A DNA stretch of 64,000 bases from Epiperipatus broadwayi. Taxonomy: Eukaryota; Onychophora; Udeonychophora; Euonychophora; Peripatidae. This document shows positions 15,001 to 30,000 of the stretch, in pieces; positions within the stretch are counted from its first letter, which is position 1, and each line of letters begins with the position of its first letter. The position numbers and the translations under genes were made by a program. A model generated the notes under the pieces. It did no database searches. It was not told where the DNA came from and worked only from the letters and a program-made list of their open reading frames with translations. The stretch spans positions 310,001 through 374,000 of the forward strand of contig JAQFVV010006341.1 of assembly GCA_028023455.1 (NCBI GenBank). The letters are read 5' to 3'.

Positions 15001-18000
15001 ACATATATACAAGCAACAAAGATTACAAATTATTATATAAAAGCCTTTTTCGGCAAATTGTTTTTTTGCCCTTTTCAATGTCTCTGCGATTTAAAGCACA
15101 TACAGCGACATCTATATCAACACAGGAGAGAACATAATTTGCCGAAAAAGGCTTTTATATAATAATTTTATAATTTGTAATCTTTGTTGCTTGTATATAT
15201 GTATTTTTAAACATATTTGACTATTGTATACTTGAAGTGCAACATAAAAAAAGAATTGGTTTTAACTCGGATTCTTTTTCTGTATACACTGCAATGTAGC
15301 TAATATTACCAATTTACTGTTTTCAACCTAGTGAAATATTAAATATAGTCATAGACAAATGTAATATATTTCCATTATTGGACAGAACTTCAATTAACTC
15401 ATTGTTTTGATTATTACAATGAAGTTATTTAAATATTAGATTCAATTATTCTGTGTCTTTAGCCTTACACACATATGTTCAACAGAATCCTAGTGCTCTA
15501 AGAAGTTAGTTCTGATTATAGCAGTATTCTGTACAATTCTTTTTAGAACTGTGTAGATGGCACTAAGAGGCTGGTGGTCTCTTTTAAATTCCACACATTT
15601 CTTTCATATCTGATTACTAAACCACGTGACCAGAGCAGATTTGATCACCTTTATGATTCCAGAATTTGGTATTAGCTTAGCTTTATTATAGAATGTATAC
15701 AGCAGAAATGTTCATACTTACCCTTTTATAATATACTTCGCTGATGGCATTTGCTTGAACTCTCTCAATGATACTAATTTATTTATGCCTGGTGAAGATG
15801 AATCCCTGCAGGTATGAATAATTCCCAATCTGAGGCATATCTTTATCAACACTGGTCTATATAACTATACTCATCTATATCACTGTTGCTATACTTTTCT
15901 TTCCAATATATATATATTGCTTAGATAATAAAACTAATGATGCTCAATGCTAAGTAGGTTTATTGTTTAAGTGCTGACTGCTTTCATATATATATATTGT
16001 AATGGATAAAGTGTTCCATATGTATTTTACTAGAAAGGTGCACAAGATAGTAAATACCAAAGAAAGAAGTTAAGTTTACTAGCAAAGTTACTATATACAT
16101 CTAAATGTTGGAAAGCTATAAATTATAAAGTGAAACTTTTCTAATTAATAATAAATCTTGAAGAAAAGGGCAAGTTTACTCAGCACGAGTTACATTTGGA
16201 CACATTAATTTGGCATATCAATATTTTTTATTTTTATCATTTGAGTAATAGTCAGTAATAAAAAACAAAACAAAATAATTTATTATAAAACAAAATAATT
16301 TATTTTTAAAAATAATAATAATAATAATAATGTCATTGTAATAGTTAGCAATATCTAAATTAATACATCAAAATCAACAAATGGATGTATGATCAACAAT
16401 CCAAGACATTGCCAAAACAAACAAAGCTATTCTTAATCTCAATACCTAGGAACACTATACACTGAGAGCTATAAAATTAAGCAATGGGTAAAATGCTATA
16501 ATCTTAACTCTGTATTATAATATTCTAAGTAATGACATATAAACAACAACTACTCTTAAAACTTCATATATAAAATACTTAAATATTAAGTGATCAATAT
16601 AGCCATATTATTTATAAAGATATAAACATTACCCATGCTTAAGAAAGTATTCACTACAAAAACAAAATCATTATAAGAAGAAGCCATAGGAATTTATAAC
16701 TAGAACCAATAATATCAAGCTAAACATATCAATAATATCTGTTGCCAATACATACAATCAGTCAAATTCATATATATAATATTAAATAACAACGCAGATT
16801 ATATATTTCATAATCTGTATTGAAATATGAAGTCTTATAAAATAAAAATAAACTATCATTTATTACATCTGTATTATTTTTGAAAATTATATTTAAAATG
16901 TTTTGAAAATATTACTGGCATATGGTTATGATAGACTCACATATAGAGATCGATATATTTAAGAATTGACAATTTATAAATAATTAATATCGGCATAATG
17001 TTTATGTGAAAAACAATTTATTATAAATTAAAACATATTTAATAAAGATTTATAAATTGTTTTGTAATTTTAACTTATTTACCAGTAGAAAGTACGATTA
17101 AAGTTTTTTTTGATAAGAAATCATTCTTGGCTATTTGCCAATATAACAATAAATAATGCTTCAGTTTATTTAAAAGTACATTTAAAACAAATAATTGTCA
17201 ATTCTTGAAAATTAATATTTTAAAATTAAACACCTGCATTTCTTTATATATTACTGTTTAATAAAATCAATTTTTATTTATAAAAGAATATATGTCTTTC
17301 AAATAATAATAATAACTCAATATTTTAAAATATTAATGGCATTAAACTTTTAAAGTAATAAAATTTCTTTTCTATACATTTTGTTAATCTATACAATGAA
17401 ATATATTCCAAACTAGACATGTTTAAATATGTGGGAATATCTGTTGTATTTTCATATTAGAAAAATTACCATCAGATGTCAATAGGCAGTAAGCAATGAA
17501 AATAGTAAATTGTAAATCTCCCAGCATTCCAATGTCTTAATATTATATAGACTAGAGCTACAATATTTATTATAGTTTAAGGAAAGAAAGTTAATAATCT
17601 TTCACACATTCCTTAGAACTGTTCTCCATGATATATATATATTTGTTGATTTTCATAGGTTACAGATATAAATGATATAATTATGATTTTTATAATATAC
17701 TGACATTTTGGCTTGGGTACACAAGCCATCAACTGTGTGATAAATAGAATATTTTAAAGATGGTTGTAGAGATGTTGTAAACACTAGTTTATAACAATGT
17801 TAACATTCCAACAATAGAAAAAAACAGGTATATGATTCAAATCCATAGAATGTAGTTAGAATGATGATGATGAGTTATATATATAATTGAAGATAGTCTC
17901 TAACCACTGTTTGTAACTAACCTCTAATTTCTAAAAATTCAATCAGTATTTTAAGAAACAAAACTGATTACATCTTTTTGTGGACCCAAGATATCATAAG

Positions 18001-21000
18001 GGAAATTAATTTAAATCACATTTGAAAGAACAAATATTAAATCAACCGAAAAAATATTTATGGCATTTGAATTGACTGCTATTTCACATTTACAGACAAC
18101 TATTTATACTCATTTTGAAGCTCTGCAAGTAAATCATGTCAAATTTGTAATGAGAAAATATAAAATAAGTTACACACACACAAATCATGAGTCTTAAAAC
18201 AGGCAAAACTCTCTGTATGTATTGCCACTCAATGCAAGCCAGTCTTAGTAATTTGTTGAGCAATAAACGTTTTTATTTATGAATTACATTAACAATATGA
18301 TTGTTTTGCAAAATTATCTTCCCAAAGGCATGTTCAAATAAGAAGGCAGTAAAGTTCTATCTTTCAAGAAATCGAATTTGATCATCATCAGTAGTAATTT
18401 CCCATCTCTTTATCATAATTTTATAAGTAAAAATAGAGCCAAAACTACAAATTGTTGTGTATAACTATCACTGAAGGTGATAAAGATATCATTAAAATAT
18501 GTGATGACTCTATTTAAAGCATTCAGAAACCAATACATTATTGCTGCAATACAATTAGAACTAGATTAAACAGGCAAAACTCTCCATACAGTAGTGCCAC
18601 CCTGTGCCAACCAGAGTAATCAATGGATGCCAGAAGGCTTGTGCATAAAATCCCCATCTAGTGCCTACTCATCCAATATCTCCAGACTAGTTTCTAGCAT
18701 GTTGCCTTCATCAGTGAGGGCCTTGGATCTGAAAGCACTGCACCTAGATCTTAAGATCTAACATAAGTTATGTGCTAGCATAAGAGATGGTGATCATGTG
18801 ATATTTAGTACTAGATTACATCATAAGCAGGCCCTTTAGTTGGAACTGTTCTCTATTAGTATTAGGAACATTCATATTCAATACCCAAACACAGTTAAGT
18901 GGTCTAATGAGACCTTGATGACTACTTATTCATCTATACCTTGTTGGAACACTAGATGTAAGTCTGATCTAGAGAACTTTTTATCCTTAGTATTACCAGG
19001 ATCTCTTCCTGGAAAAGTACCAGCAGAATATTATCTGTGATAAATAAATCATCTTTATATCTCCACAATGAAGTAAATGAATGCACCCACACTTTTATCT
19101 TCTACATTTCATGATTCACCTGTTTAAGTGCAAAGAGCATCAACTTATAAGATTTGGTCTCACTCTGAGTGCATCTTAGATATTCTATATTTTGTATAAT
19201 TCAATGAGTCAGAGGTTGGCACATTGATAAATAAGAGGAAATTCTTGTAGTTTAATATTGCATATATAGCCTTTACAATGAAGTGGAAATGAACAGTAGT
19301 AATGACCATTTTATTATATTCAAGAATATTGAAGAGTATTTACTGTTCTAGTTGAAATCTGTATGTCACCATGATTGTGGTACATGGTACCAAAAGCGCT
19401 TGGCAAAAAATTTTTTGTGATTAAGTGTTTCCATGGTAAAACATTTTGTGAAGGTGAATTATATGGGAAGATACTAGACCATTCCAAATTGTAGGGTGTG
19501 TTTTGATAATTGCAGATAACTTTTTTTTGTTTTTAATGTTGTTAATAATTGATCAGAAAGCTTTTCATCTACTTGAAATGTAGCTCTTTTTGATATTTTT
19601 CAAGTAGTATTGTAAAATCTAAAAACATGAAAACTTCAACAAATTCACTTCTACACATTGGAATCCAGTGCTTTTTTTCATAATTTTTTGATTTTATTTT
19701 ATTAATAATTTTGGTTAATCCAAAGTTTTCATCAGAATTTTTAAATTTTGTTTGAACTAACATTTTAATTTTTGTTCAAACAAATTTTAAAAACTCTGAT
19801 GAAGACTGTGGCTGATTTGAAATTGTTAGAATAAAATCAGAGATTATACTACCTAATTCATGTTTAAAAAATAAAGGGATACAAAAATAGATTAAAAGAT
19901 TTTGATTGTAAAATCTAATTTTCATGTGTATGATCACTATCATTTAATTGGCACTTTTGAAGACTCTGAAAATTATATGCCTTAGCATAAATTAAACTAC
20001 AATCAATACATAAGTTATAACTTCAAAAACTAACTTCACTATATTAATACTAAACATTACAAGCATAAAGCTAAACTAGTCAATATAAAATCAAAACTAC
20101 CCCAAATCTAAAATTAAACCAGACCAGAATAAAAATAATATTAAAACACAACCTAAGGTTTCACTGCTACAAGCAGACTTCTCAAGTGTAAAGAAATAAT
20201 AAAAAAAAAAAACACAACTTATATATACTATTAAAAACTACCCACAAATCCATTCACTTCCCATCCACCCTTAATATTAAAAGAACTCTTAAATAAGTTA
20301 ATTGCTTCAGAATCATAAATTTTCAATAATAAAGACTCTTTAATTCTTCTTTTGATTTCATTTCTCTCAAAGAAGACAACCTTAGCTTCATCAAAATCAA
20401 TAGTGTGGCCTGTATCTTTTTCATGGACATACAAAGCAGAACTAAGATATCTATTTTTAACTCTACTTTTATGAACCTTTACTCTTTCATTAAACTCAAA
20501 CTACTCTGACCTATGTAAACCTTCTTACAAAATAAACAAGGAATAAAATATACCACACCAGGAATAGTCTTTCTATCAAAAACTTCCTTTGTATTATTCA
20601 ATAAATTATTCAATGTAACACCCCTTTTCCAAGCAATTTTCTTATTTCCAAACAATTTATTATTTCTACACACAATTTTATAAGAAGACAATTTAAATGG
20701 CAAAGAAATAAAATCATATTTTTCTTTAACCTTTACATCCTTACAAATATTACTATTAAATAAAATACTTTTAACAAATTTATCAGAGTATCCAACACTT
20801 AAATAATCTTTGTAAAATTGATATTTCTGAAACAAAGCTACCCCCCTAGAATTATTTAATATAATATTCCTATGACAATAATTCCTTAAAGCAGCTACTT
20901 TATGAGATACAGACTGATAGCTATCAGGTTTAATTATAGATCTTAATTCTTTACTTTTAACTAAATGACTGCACAATAAACAATTAGTTTCTATATTTCT

Positions 21001-24000
21001 AATCACCAAAAGATCTAAAAATTTTAACTTACCAAAATCTAACCCCCCTCCTTCTAACACAAATTTTATAGAAGGATCAAAACAATTAAACTCATTTACA
21101 AATTCCTTCAATTTACCATTCTCAACAACAAATAAACAATCATCAACATTTGTCTTCTTTGAGAGAAATGAAATCAAAAGAAGAATTAAAGAGTCTTTAT
21201 TATTGAAAATTTATGATTCTGAAGCAATTAACTTATTTAAGAGTTCTTTTAATATTAAGGGTGGATGGGAAGTGAATGGATTTGTGAGTAGTTTTTAATA
21301 GTATATATAAGTTGTGTTTTTTTTTTATTATTTCTTTACACTTGAGAGCAGTGAAACCTTAGGTTGTGTTTTAATATTATTTTTATTCTGGTCTGGTTTA
21401 ATTTTAGATTTGGGGTAGTTTTGATTTTATATTAATACTGGAGAGATAATTTTTAAATACAAAATATGCTAATGTTAAGGAATGATTAATTTTAAATTTT
21501 ATCAAAGTTTCTCTAAGTAATAGTAGTCAAACTCCTTTGCCACTGTTTATATCTCAAAACATCATGCAGTGCTTACTGAATGCTATTTTTTTAAATTTAC
21601 AATTGTAAGACACAAATTTGATTCTAAACTAAATGATTATAATGAATGTGTTATTAAAAATTTAATGTTGAATTTTTATGTTAATACCATAGTTTACTTC
21701 TAGCATATGCTTTGTATAAAATGAAATTCTCTATTGGCAGAGCAAGTTTAAAAATGAAGATAAAAAAAACCCTGAGATGATAAGCAAAGCTGTTAGTAAG
21801 TAGAAGAAAATGTATTAATTATAAATATATAATTAGTAGATCTATATATATTAAATCTAAACATTACATTATTTCCTAATCATAGATCACTCTATACTAA
21901 AAGATGAGAGATTCTCTATTACCAATTATTGTTTTTTTCTTAATTAATTTTCACAAGATATAAAGATTTAAATCAAATATAAAATATTGATTGCCAAAGT
22001 TATATTTATGCAGTGGATTTTTAATATCCAAATTACAACCATAGGGTACAAAAAACAGACTCCGCAGATGTTTTCATAGTTTTGTCAGTGTACAAAACTA
22101 CGAAAACATCTGTGAAGTCTGTTTTTTGTATCCCATGGTTGTAATTTGGATATTAAAAATCCACTGCATAAATATAACTTTGGCAATCAATATTCTTTTG
22201 ATGTTTATGTAAACAAAAATACGCTTGTTTGGAGGTTTTGGTAAAGCTCCATCTACTGATCATAAATGCAAGCGATAGCAAGTTATGTGATTTATAACTT
22301 GTTTTTCATATGTATATATACATATATTAAACAATCACTTGTAAATGAGTATGGTCATTCTAAGTCAAAAAAAAATCCTGTTCTGGAAATGACTTTTGTG
22401 ATGACTATACGAACCAATCTGTGAAATGCAAATATATCCATATATAGCATATGCTGGTCCATTTTTCTGTTTAATATTTCTTTAACAGAAAACTTTTCTT
22501 CCTGAAATAATTCAACACCATTTTGAACTGTAACTCTCCAAGGCATTCCATTCTCTACCATATAAAACATTGCACTTTTTAAGAATATCTTTAAAATAAT
22601 ACTTATGATATAGATGGGTCTACCTCTACTAACATGTTTAAGTTCACCATAAAACATCCTCTGAGAAAATCTTGCATTGTTCATTTTACATATGCAATCC
22701 AATAAGGATATGTTTTTTCCAATAGTGGATTCTATACCATCGCATTCAAAAAATTGAAGAACATACTGCAATGGGATCGGGAATGATATGGTGTTCATAC
22801 CTGGGGTGATGGCAAATTATCATCACTTCCAAGTAGACTAAATTTAAAATTTACAAAAAGTATAATATTCAACTAAAATTAATTTAAATAATGAGATAAA
22901 ATATTAAAATAAGAATATTAAAAAATATATATAATTATTATTGGTAAAGATATTAAAGTGAGAAGATATTAAGTAATGTTAATATCCCAAAAATATATAA
23001 GCAATTTTGTATACTGAGGAGAGCATGAGATCATGAAATCTCTGCGAGACCAGCCAGCTAGCAGTTAGAGCAACCATGATTAACTATACATCAACCAGCA
23101 TTATCAGTATAAGTAATATTCAAAATAACCATTCATCATAATGAATGATTAGCAATCAAAAATAATCAACAACCCATCTTGTGGCTAGATTAGTAACAAT
23201 AAAAAATATACATCAACAGTCAATCTGGTGACTGGATTGGAAATGGGTCTTCTGTAGACCAGGCTAACTATTGAGCCCTTGCCAGCTTGGGCAATTATTT
23301 AAACATTAATTTGAATATACCACTTAAGAGCTCATCCATCAGAATACATAACCAGAAAATCTAAACAATAATGCTGGGACATTAAACCATGTTGATCATC
23401 ATCAATGTTCTGACCACTTGTATTGGCCAACTATAAACTTAAACTCTAATAAGATTAAACTAAAATCAAATGTAATGCATGGGCTTTAAAGTGTATTCTC
23501 TTTGGTGCCAACTAGGATGATGACTGATCATCTCTGGATGCCCAAAAGCACTAAATATCCATTATACTCAAATCTAGCTCAGAGAACACAAGCTCTATTA
23601 TTGTATGTGACCAAGAGATGATGGAAACAGATATTCTAAAAATATTTAGAACCACTGGAATAATTTTCATAATTGACTACAAGTTTATTAACAATAAAAA
23701 AAATTATATTAAGGCTCTAGAATAAGGCTATGCATATCAATTAAGCCTTCAGATTTTGATTAACTCACAATAAAAAAAACTATCACATTTGTGATTTACA
23801 TGGTTACTATACAGAATTCAAATTACATTGATTTACATGTATGTTTCAAAAGGTTTATTTAAAACCAGACATGTGGCTTAATATAAAATGAACATGTTTG
23901 AATTTCTCAAAATAGTAATATTATTAAAAATATTTCATAATTAATTCTATTTGAAAACTATACTTAAAATTCACATATACATGTGTATCTATGAACATAG

Positions 24001-27000
24001 ATAATATGAATTTATAGTATTAATTAGTATCTTTTTTTAAAAAAAAAAAAAGTTAATTTTTTTTGACAGGTAACTCAAAAGTTTTTTTTTTTCATGGCAG
24101 GTTATTCTCAATTAATTACATGTTTAAATTAGTGTAAAAAGATTTTGAAGTCCTCTTTTTCAAAATTGTCCCTGAATCAATCATTACTTCTAGATTTTAA
24201 ACCAATTCAAGCAAAATTATTTACTTCTCCATTGTATATACATTTATCTGTGCTTCTCTTTGTGAGTTGTCTTGATGAGACAGGTACAGTGCAAGTTTGT
24301 CATAATCAGGAAAGTATAATCAGATACATTGGCATTCTCCCTTCTGTATAGGGAAGGCTTGATGAGCTTCAGGCCAGCAAACTGTCTTCCAGAACACCTT
24401 TAAGGCTATGAATTTCAAAACAAAGAAGTACGTTTTTTTCCTACATGTGAAATCAAACTCCACTATTGAACTATAAAGCAGCTACTTCCTCCTGTCTCGA
24501 CTCCAGCTACATCTCCATGGTAACTGTCTATTTCTGCCAACCATCTCTGCAGCTAGCTTTACTGTGGCAACTCTGCTACAGTTACCAACAAACTGTAGCT
24601 ATCTATTTTGATCAACTAATTGCTACCACTTGCTCAAAAATTTTACCAGCCAAACTCTTCAGCTAGCTATTAGCCATCTGCTTCACAAAAATATTAAAAC
24701 AAGAACAGTCTTCAAAAAAATTAATATCAAAATTTTGTAGCTGGACAATTTGGCTACTGCTCTCAAAATATTAAAACGACTTTTTTGGCCAGCTCTTACA
24801 AAATTAAAAGCCAAACTGGACTGATATTTTTTATCAGTCCTTATATAGAATCATCTGAGGTGACAACACTCATTAAAAAGCTGTTTTTTTCTTATCTCTC
24901 GATTGGAAACAATTTTAATCCCTCCAGTAGCACTTTTAATTAAAAAGCTACAATTGGAAATCTTAATGATTTTTAAAAATAGATAAGAGAAATGCATATA
25001 AACATTAATTAAAAAATAGACATTTTATACAAGTTTTCATTAAAAGATTTCAAAAATAAACTCAGAATATTATTTATTTACTTTTTTTAAGAAAAATATT
25101 TATTTCATAATAAAATTCTGTTTTAATTCAAAGTTATTTAACCCATTATTTTTATTCCAAGTGAAATAAATATAGAAAATATCTACAAAAATGTATGCCT
25201 GTTTATTTCTTTTCCTTTACTTTATATATATATGCGCACACACTATGTTGCTGTGTGCCATGTAACCCAACTGCTTACAATACTGATTGGTTTTATAATG
25301 TTGTCATTGTATTTTTAAAATTTTATGAAACATTCTTAAATAAAACTTTGTTGTGTCTTTATATTACACTATTAAGATAACAAAGTTTTCACAATAAATA
25401 AATTAGATCAAATAAAAGCTTTATATATAGTTAACTTAGTTGCAGTAGTTATTTCCTTGTGTTGAAATATATCTTTTAATTGCTAAAAGCAGCAGCAATA
25501 CATTGCAATCTCGGTTGGATCTTATCATCTAAACTCACCTTTCTACTTATAAAACTACAAAGATATTTAAAAGGATTTATACTTTCAATTTGATAATCAT
25601 CCAAGCCGAAAGTTGCTGAGGATTTTTCTTTTAACAAGCTGATAAAGAATGAGTTTTTTAACATTAATTAATGGAGCAAAATATTTATATGTTGCAGTGA
25701 ACACATTAAGAATATCCTTTGAATAGTACAGTCCTTAACATATTGTAAATCCAGAATTCAAAAGGAAATCCTTGTTTTGTCTTTTAATTGATTCAAATTA
25801 TAAATTTCATCATCAAACCTGTATATTGAATTTTGATCCATTGATTAAGTCGCCTATAAACCAATTCCAAAGGTCACCAACATAAAAATTCAAAACAATG
25901 CTGGATCAAACAGATTCTTGTTAAAATACCACTTTTCATTTTAAAGGTCTGACTTTTCACTTACAGTAATCACACTTCTTCTCATTTCATTATGTAGAAG
26001 CTGTGGAATACGAATTGGACAACCAACTATTTTCAAAAATGCCATAGACCGATTCACTAAAATGCTTTGATTAAATCAATAAACAGTCTCTACTAATTAT
26101 TCATTTATGATTACAAATCTACTCATTAAAATTGTAAAAAATACTTCTGCTGTAGCGGGTAATGATATTCTGTTACAATTACTGCAATCTTGTCTATTCC
26201 CTTTGTTTTTAAAAATTGGAACAACAAAAATATCCTTAACATCAGATGGCAGAACTTTCTATATATTCCATCATGAGACCATTGCTGAATTAGGATACCA
26301 TTTTTCAAGTCCATGTATTGCTTTCAATGCATTAAAAAAAGTCTAGAATAACCATGATCAGTTAATGTCTATATCTTCTTTGTAGTTTTAATCCACCAAT
26401 CTTTTTAAAGCGTTCTTGTTAGTCATTGAACTTCTGCCTTCAGATCTTTATATTTCCTATTAAATTTCCACATTTAATATATTATTCTGCAAGTAAAACT
26501 CTATATTTATTTTTAATCAAATAACTAATATGATTACTATCAAAAAACCAGTCAGGATTCTTTGTTTTATTGAACCCAACCTTAGATTTGCTTCTATCCA
26601 TAACACTCCTTTAAAAAACTCCATGTTTCAGTAATATGAGTCTTGACGATCCACAGTAGCAACCTTAAAATTTAATAACTATTGAAATTTAATATGTAGA
26701 TTCTTTTAAAAATGAACATCCGTTTTTTTTGTGAATATGATTGGAAAAATATCTTTTTTGTAAAAGTATCATTTTACTCTTGGAGCACATTAATCTATGA
26801 TTTACCCAACAATCGAAGATTGTAAGTACTCATGTAATATGATCTTCCCTTGCATTCTGATTACTAACTACAATATAATCTATTAAATGCCATTGTTTTG
26901 TGTGCAGATGCATTCATGTTCCTTTATAGCAGTTTTTCTGCCTAAACAAAGTGTTTGTAATAGTCATAAATTTAATACTAATAAATCATTTGAATTTACG

Positions 27001-30000
27001 ATTCTATTTATACTAACATGTGTATTAAACTCTCGAAGAAGAAAAATTTAATCTTATAATAGTATTGCTTTATTAATGCTATTTAACAAGGAACAAAGGC
27101 TTTCCTTCTTTGAATCTAAGATTGGAGAGAATAGGCACTGATAAAATGAACACTAATACCAATGTCCAAGGGAAAATTTTAATACCAGAATTGTTTATTG
27201 TTTTCCTGAAGGTTTGTAATGATGGTGTTTTAGTTGTATTTATATATTGGACTATTTCCATCATCTAATATAATAAGTATTGAATGTCTTTAGATAAAAA
27301 TAACTTTATTTAAATATTACAATTACATTCAACTTGAAGTATTTAAATAGTTAAATTTTTCTAAAGACATTCTTAGATTGGATTATGGAAATAGTCCAAT
27401 ATATAAATTCAACAGAATCATTTATACATGGATTTGAAAAACAGTTAATACCATTCTGCACTAAGCTCAATTGGATCAGACAAAAATTTATTCGAATTAG
27501 AAAAATCAATGCTGGCAACAGATTGCTTTAAGTAAAACTGATATCAACAGAATGAGAAAAGAAAAAGTTATATTTTCTTAAGTGCTGAAAAGATGATACA
27601 AGAAAAGGCTAATGCAATAAATGTGAACACTAAATACCATGCGACAGCCAAGAAGCCCTTCCTGTTCCTTCTTTATAGGGTGAAAAAAGGTATGAGGTTA
27701 TTTTGATAACCCATGTCCACAAAACTAATCTTATGACCAATAGTGATAACCATAACTGTACAAAAAGATAAAAAACTTCATATATATATAAAATGGTTTG
27801 AAAAAAAATAGTGGGTAGAAAATTAAAACAATAAGACTTCCTTTGTAATCGATCCTAAACTAAACTTCAATTAAAGAAATGTTTTCTGGTTAATTTTATG
27901 TGATGAGGAAAAACAAATAGTAAAAATAAAATACAAGTTAATAAGTGGGAGTCACTAGAATAGTGTTTTAAATCCAGTGCTTAAAACAGGTTGAATAGGC
28001 ACAAGTGCTGATATAAATAGGAAGAGGCCATGCAATGTTAGATGTGACAAAAACAAAAAATAGATCGAGATATAATGTTCAATGACTGTCAGACTATAAA
28101 TGTCATAATGGGACATCACAAAGCTCACTGTCAGATGATGAAATACTAATAAAAATATAGACAGTATTAAGGATTTTGGTCATTCTTTTTCCAATCTCAA
28201 ATCTGTTCATTATCCACATAAATATTATTAAGAATATGAATTCAGTTTTTTCCTGAAAGTTTGTGATGATGGTATTTTAGTTGTATTTTTATATTGGACT
28301 ATTTCCATCATTTAATATGAGTATTGAATGTCTTTAGAAAAATTGAATTTTATTTAAATATTCCAAATACATTCAATTATTAGTAATAGCACATCAAACA
28401 GGTTAGTATATGCACAATGTTTATTCTCCCCTCTTCTTCAGGTGTTGCTGGCCTGACCAGTGACAGTACTAGCATGGAATTCGAACCTGGGCCCTTAGAT
28501 TCTCGAGCATTAGTGTTACCTTAAAATTCAATACTCAAGAATCTAAGGGTCCAGATTTGAATCCCATGCTAATACTGTTACTGGTCAGGCCAGCAACACC
28601 TGAAGAAAAGGGAAGACTAATACCTCTCGAAACATGCATATACTAACCTGTTTGATGTGCTATTGCTAACAGTTGAATGTATTTGGAATATTTTAAATAA
28701 AGTTAAATTTTTCTAAAGACATTCAATACTCAGATGATGAAAATAGTCCAACATATAAATACAAATGAATTTAGTTGTTTATTTTAACTAATTTCTTAGA
28801 TTATAGCAACATCTCACAGCCAACGAAACAAAAATTGACTTAATCAATAACGTTAATGGAAGAGTTAATAGACTGCAATCTGGTATAAGTGGAAGGAAAT
28901 GTTCTTAGCAATGGAAAAGTTTACCTATTGCACATTTTATTGCAGTCAGTTATAAACTGCAGGCCTTAACTTTTTTGTCAGAAGAATGGTAAATCAAATA
29001 TCACATGACATCATTAACTTATTTCTCTGCAATGAATAGTAATAATCTCTATCCACACCTACAATCACTTTCATAAGCATAAATTTAATAAGTAAATGAA
29101 CAAAAATATTAACTTAAGAATAGAATCTAGAATTCTAATCTAAATCAAATATTTGCTAATAAAATGAGGTTATAAACTACAATTTTAGAAACAAAATATT
29201 GCAAAACACTGAATGAATTTTGATAAACTGTACAAATAGATTTCAGATAAAACTGCTGGCAAAAATAAAGACATTGATAAAAATGAAATACTGATCATGT
29301 GATCTAATCCAGATCTCTGAATGTATTGGGAACATCATTACTCTATACTGTTCATTGTACACAGAAACATTTTGACCATTGCTGTAAAAAGAATATTGTT
29401 ATCAATAAATATAAGTTCTTTATTTTATCTTCTATATTCTTTATATATTCCCAAAATTCTAGCAAGCATTTCATTTTATTTTTTCTGGGTCTTCAATCTT
29501 ATAATCCAAATCTCTTCATATTTTATTTTTTTTAACTTTTTCTACACCCATTAATAGATCCTTTTTCTAACTTTAACATTCAACCTCTCTACAATTTCAT
29601 ATCTTAACACATCCTTCTTAAACCAAAAAACTGCATCTCTTTTACCCCATTCATTCATTTTACTCAATTCACATTCTGCTACAGCGCCCATCCCAAATTC
29701 TCTTGCAAACATACATCACAAATCACACAATATTCTTTATATTTTCAAACTCTCTTGCAAAGATATATCATCCAATCACATTATACTTCTTTCCCTCACA
29801 AACTCTGCCAGATGGTACTGTTTTTCATAAATTCCTATTCAGTGCTGGCTTATCCTTGGAGTATTTTCTAGCACTAACATCTAGAATATTGATTATTCAA
29901 ACTTAGATCATATGGATAGTGAAGTGAGAAAAAAAGGATTTGCTGCTGGATAACATTATACATGGTGAGTCATATGATGTTTTTATCAATCCTGGCTGCA

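Larger units (their letters stand above)
20052..21427 (-). mobile_element. Penelope-like element with inverted terminal arm and 12-bp TSD
   Basis: The 1376-bp unit lies between perfect direct repeats TATATTAATACT (20040-20051 and 21428-21439). On the minus strand it reads: an inverted copy of its own 3' region (21427-21151), an RT remnant starting at VDDCLFVV (about 21150), the RT thumb and GIY-YIG endonuclease, the 3' arm (20378-20082) and a 30-bp tail. Most of the RT upstream of the catalytic VDD is absent. PLEs commonly carry terminal repeats, some of them inverted, so the configuration fits the group. Because the duplications enclose the whole unit, the inverted arm was probably made before or during integration. 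Confidence 0.85.
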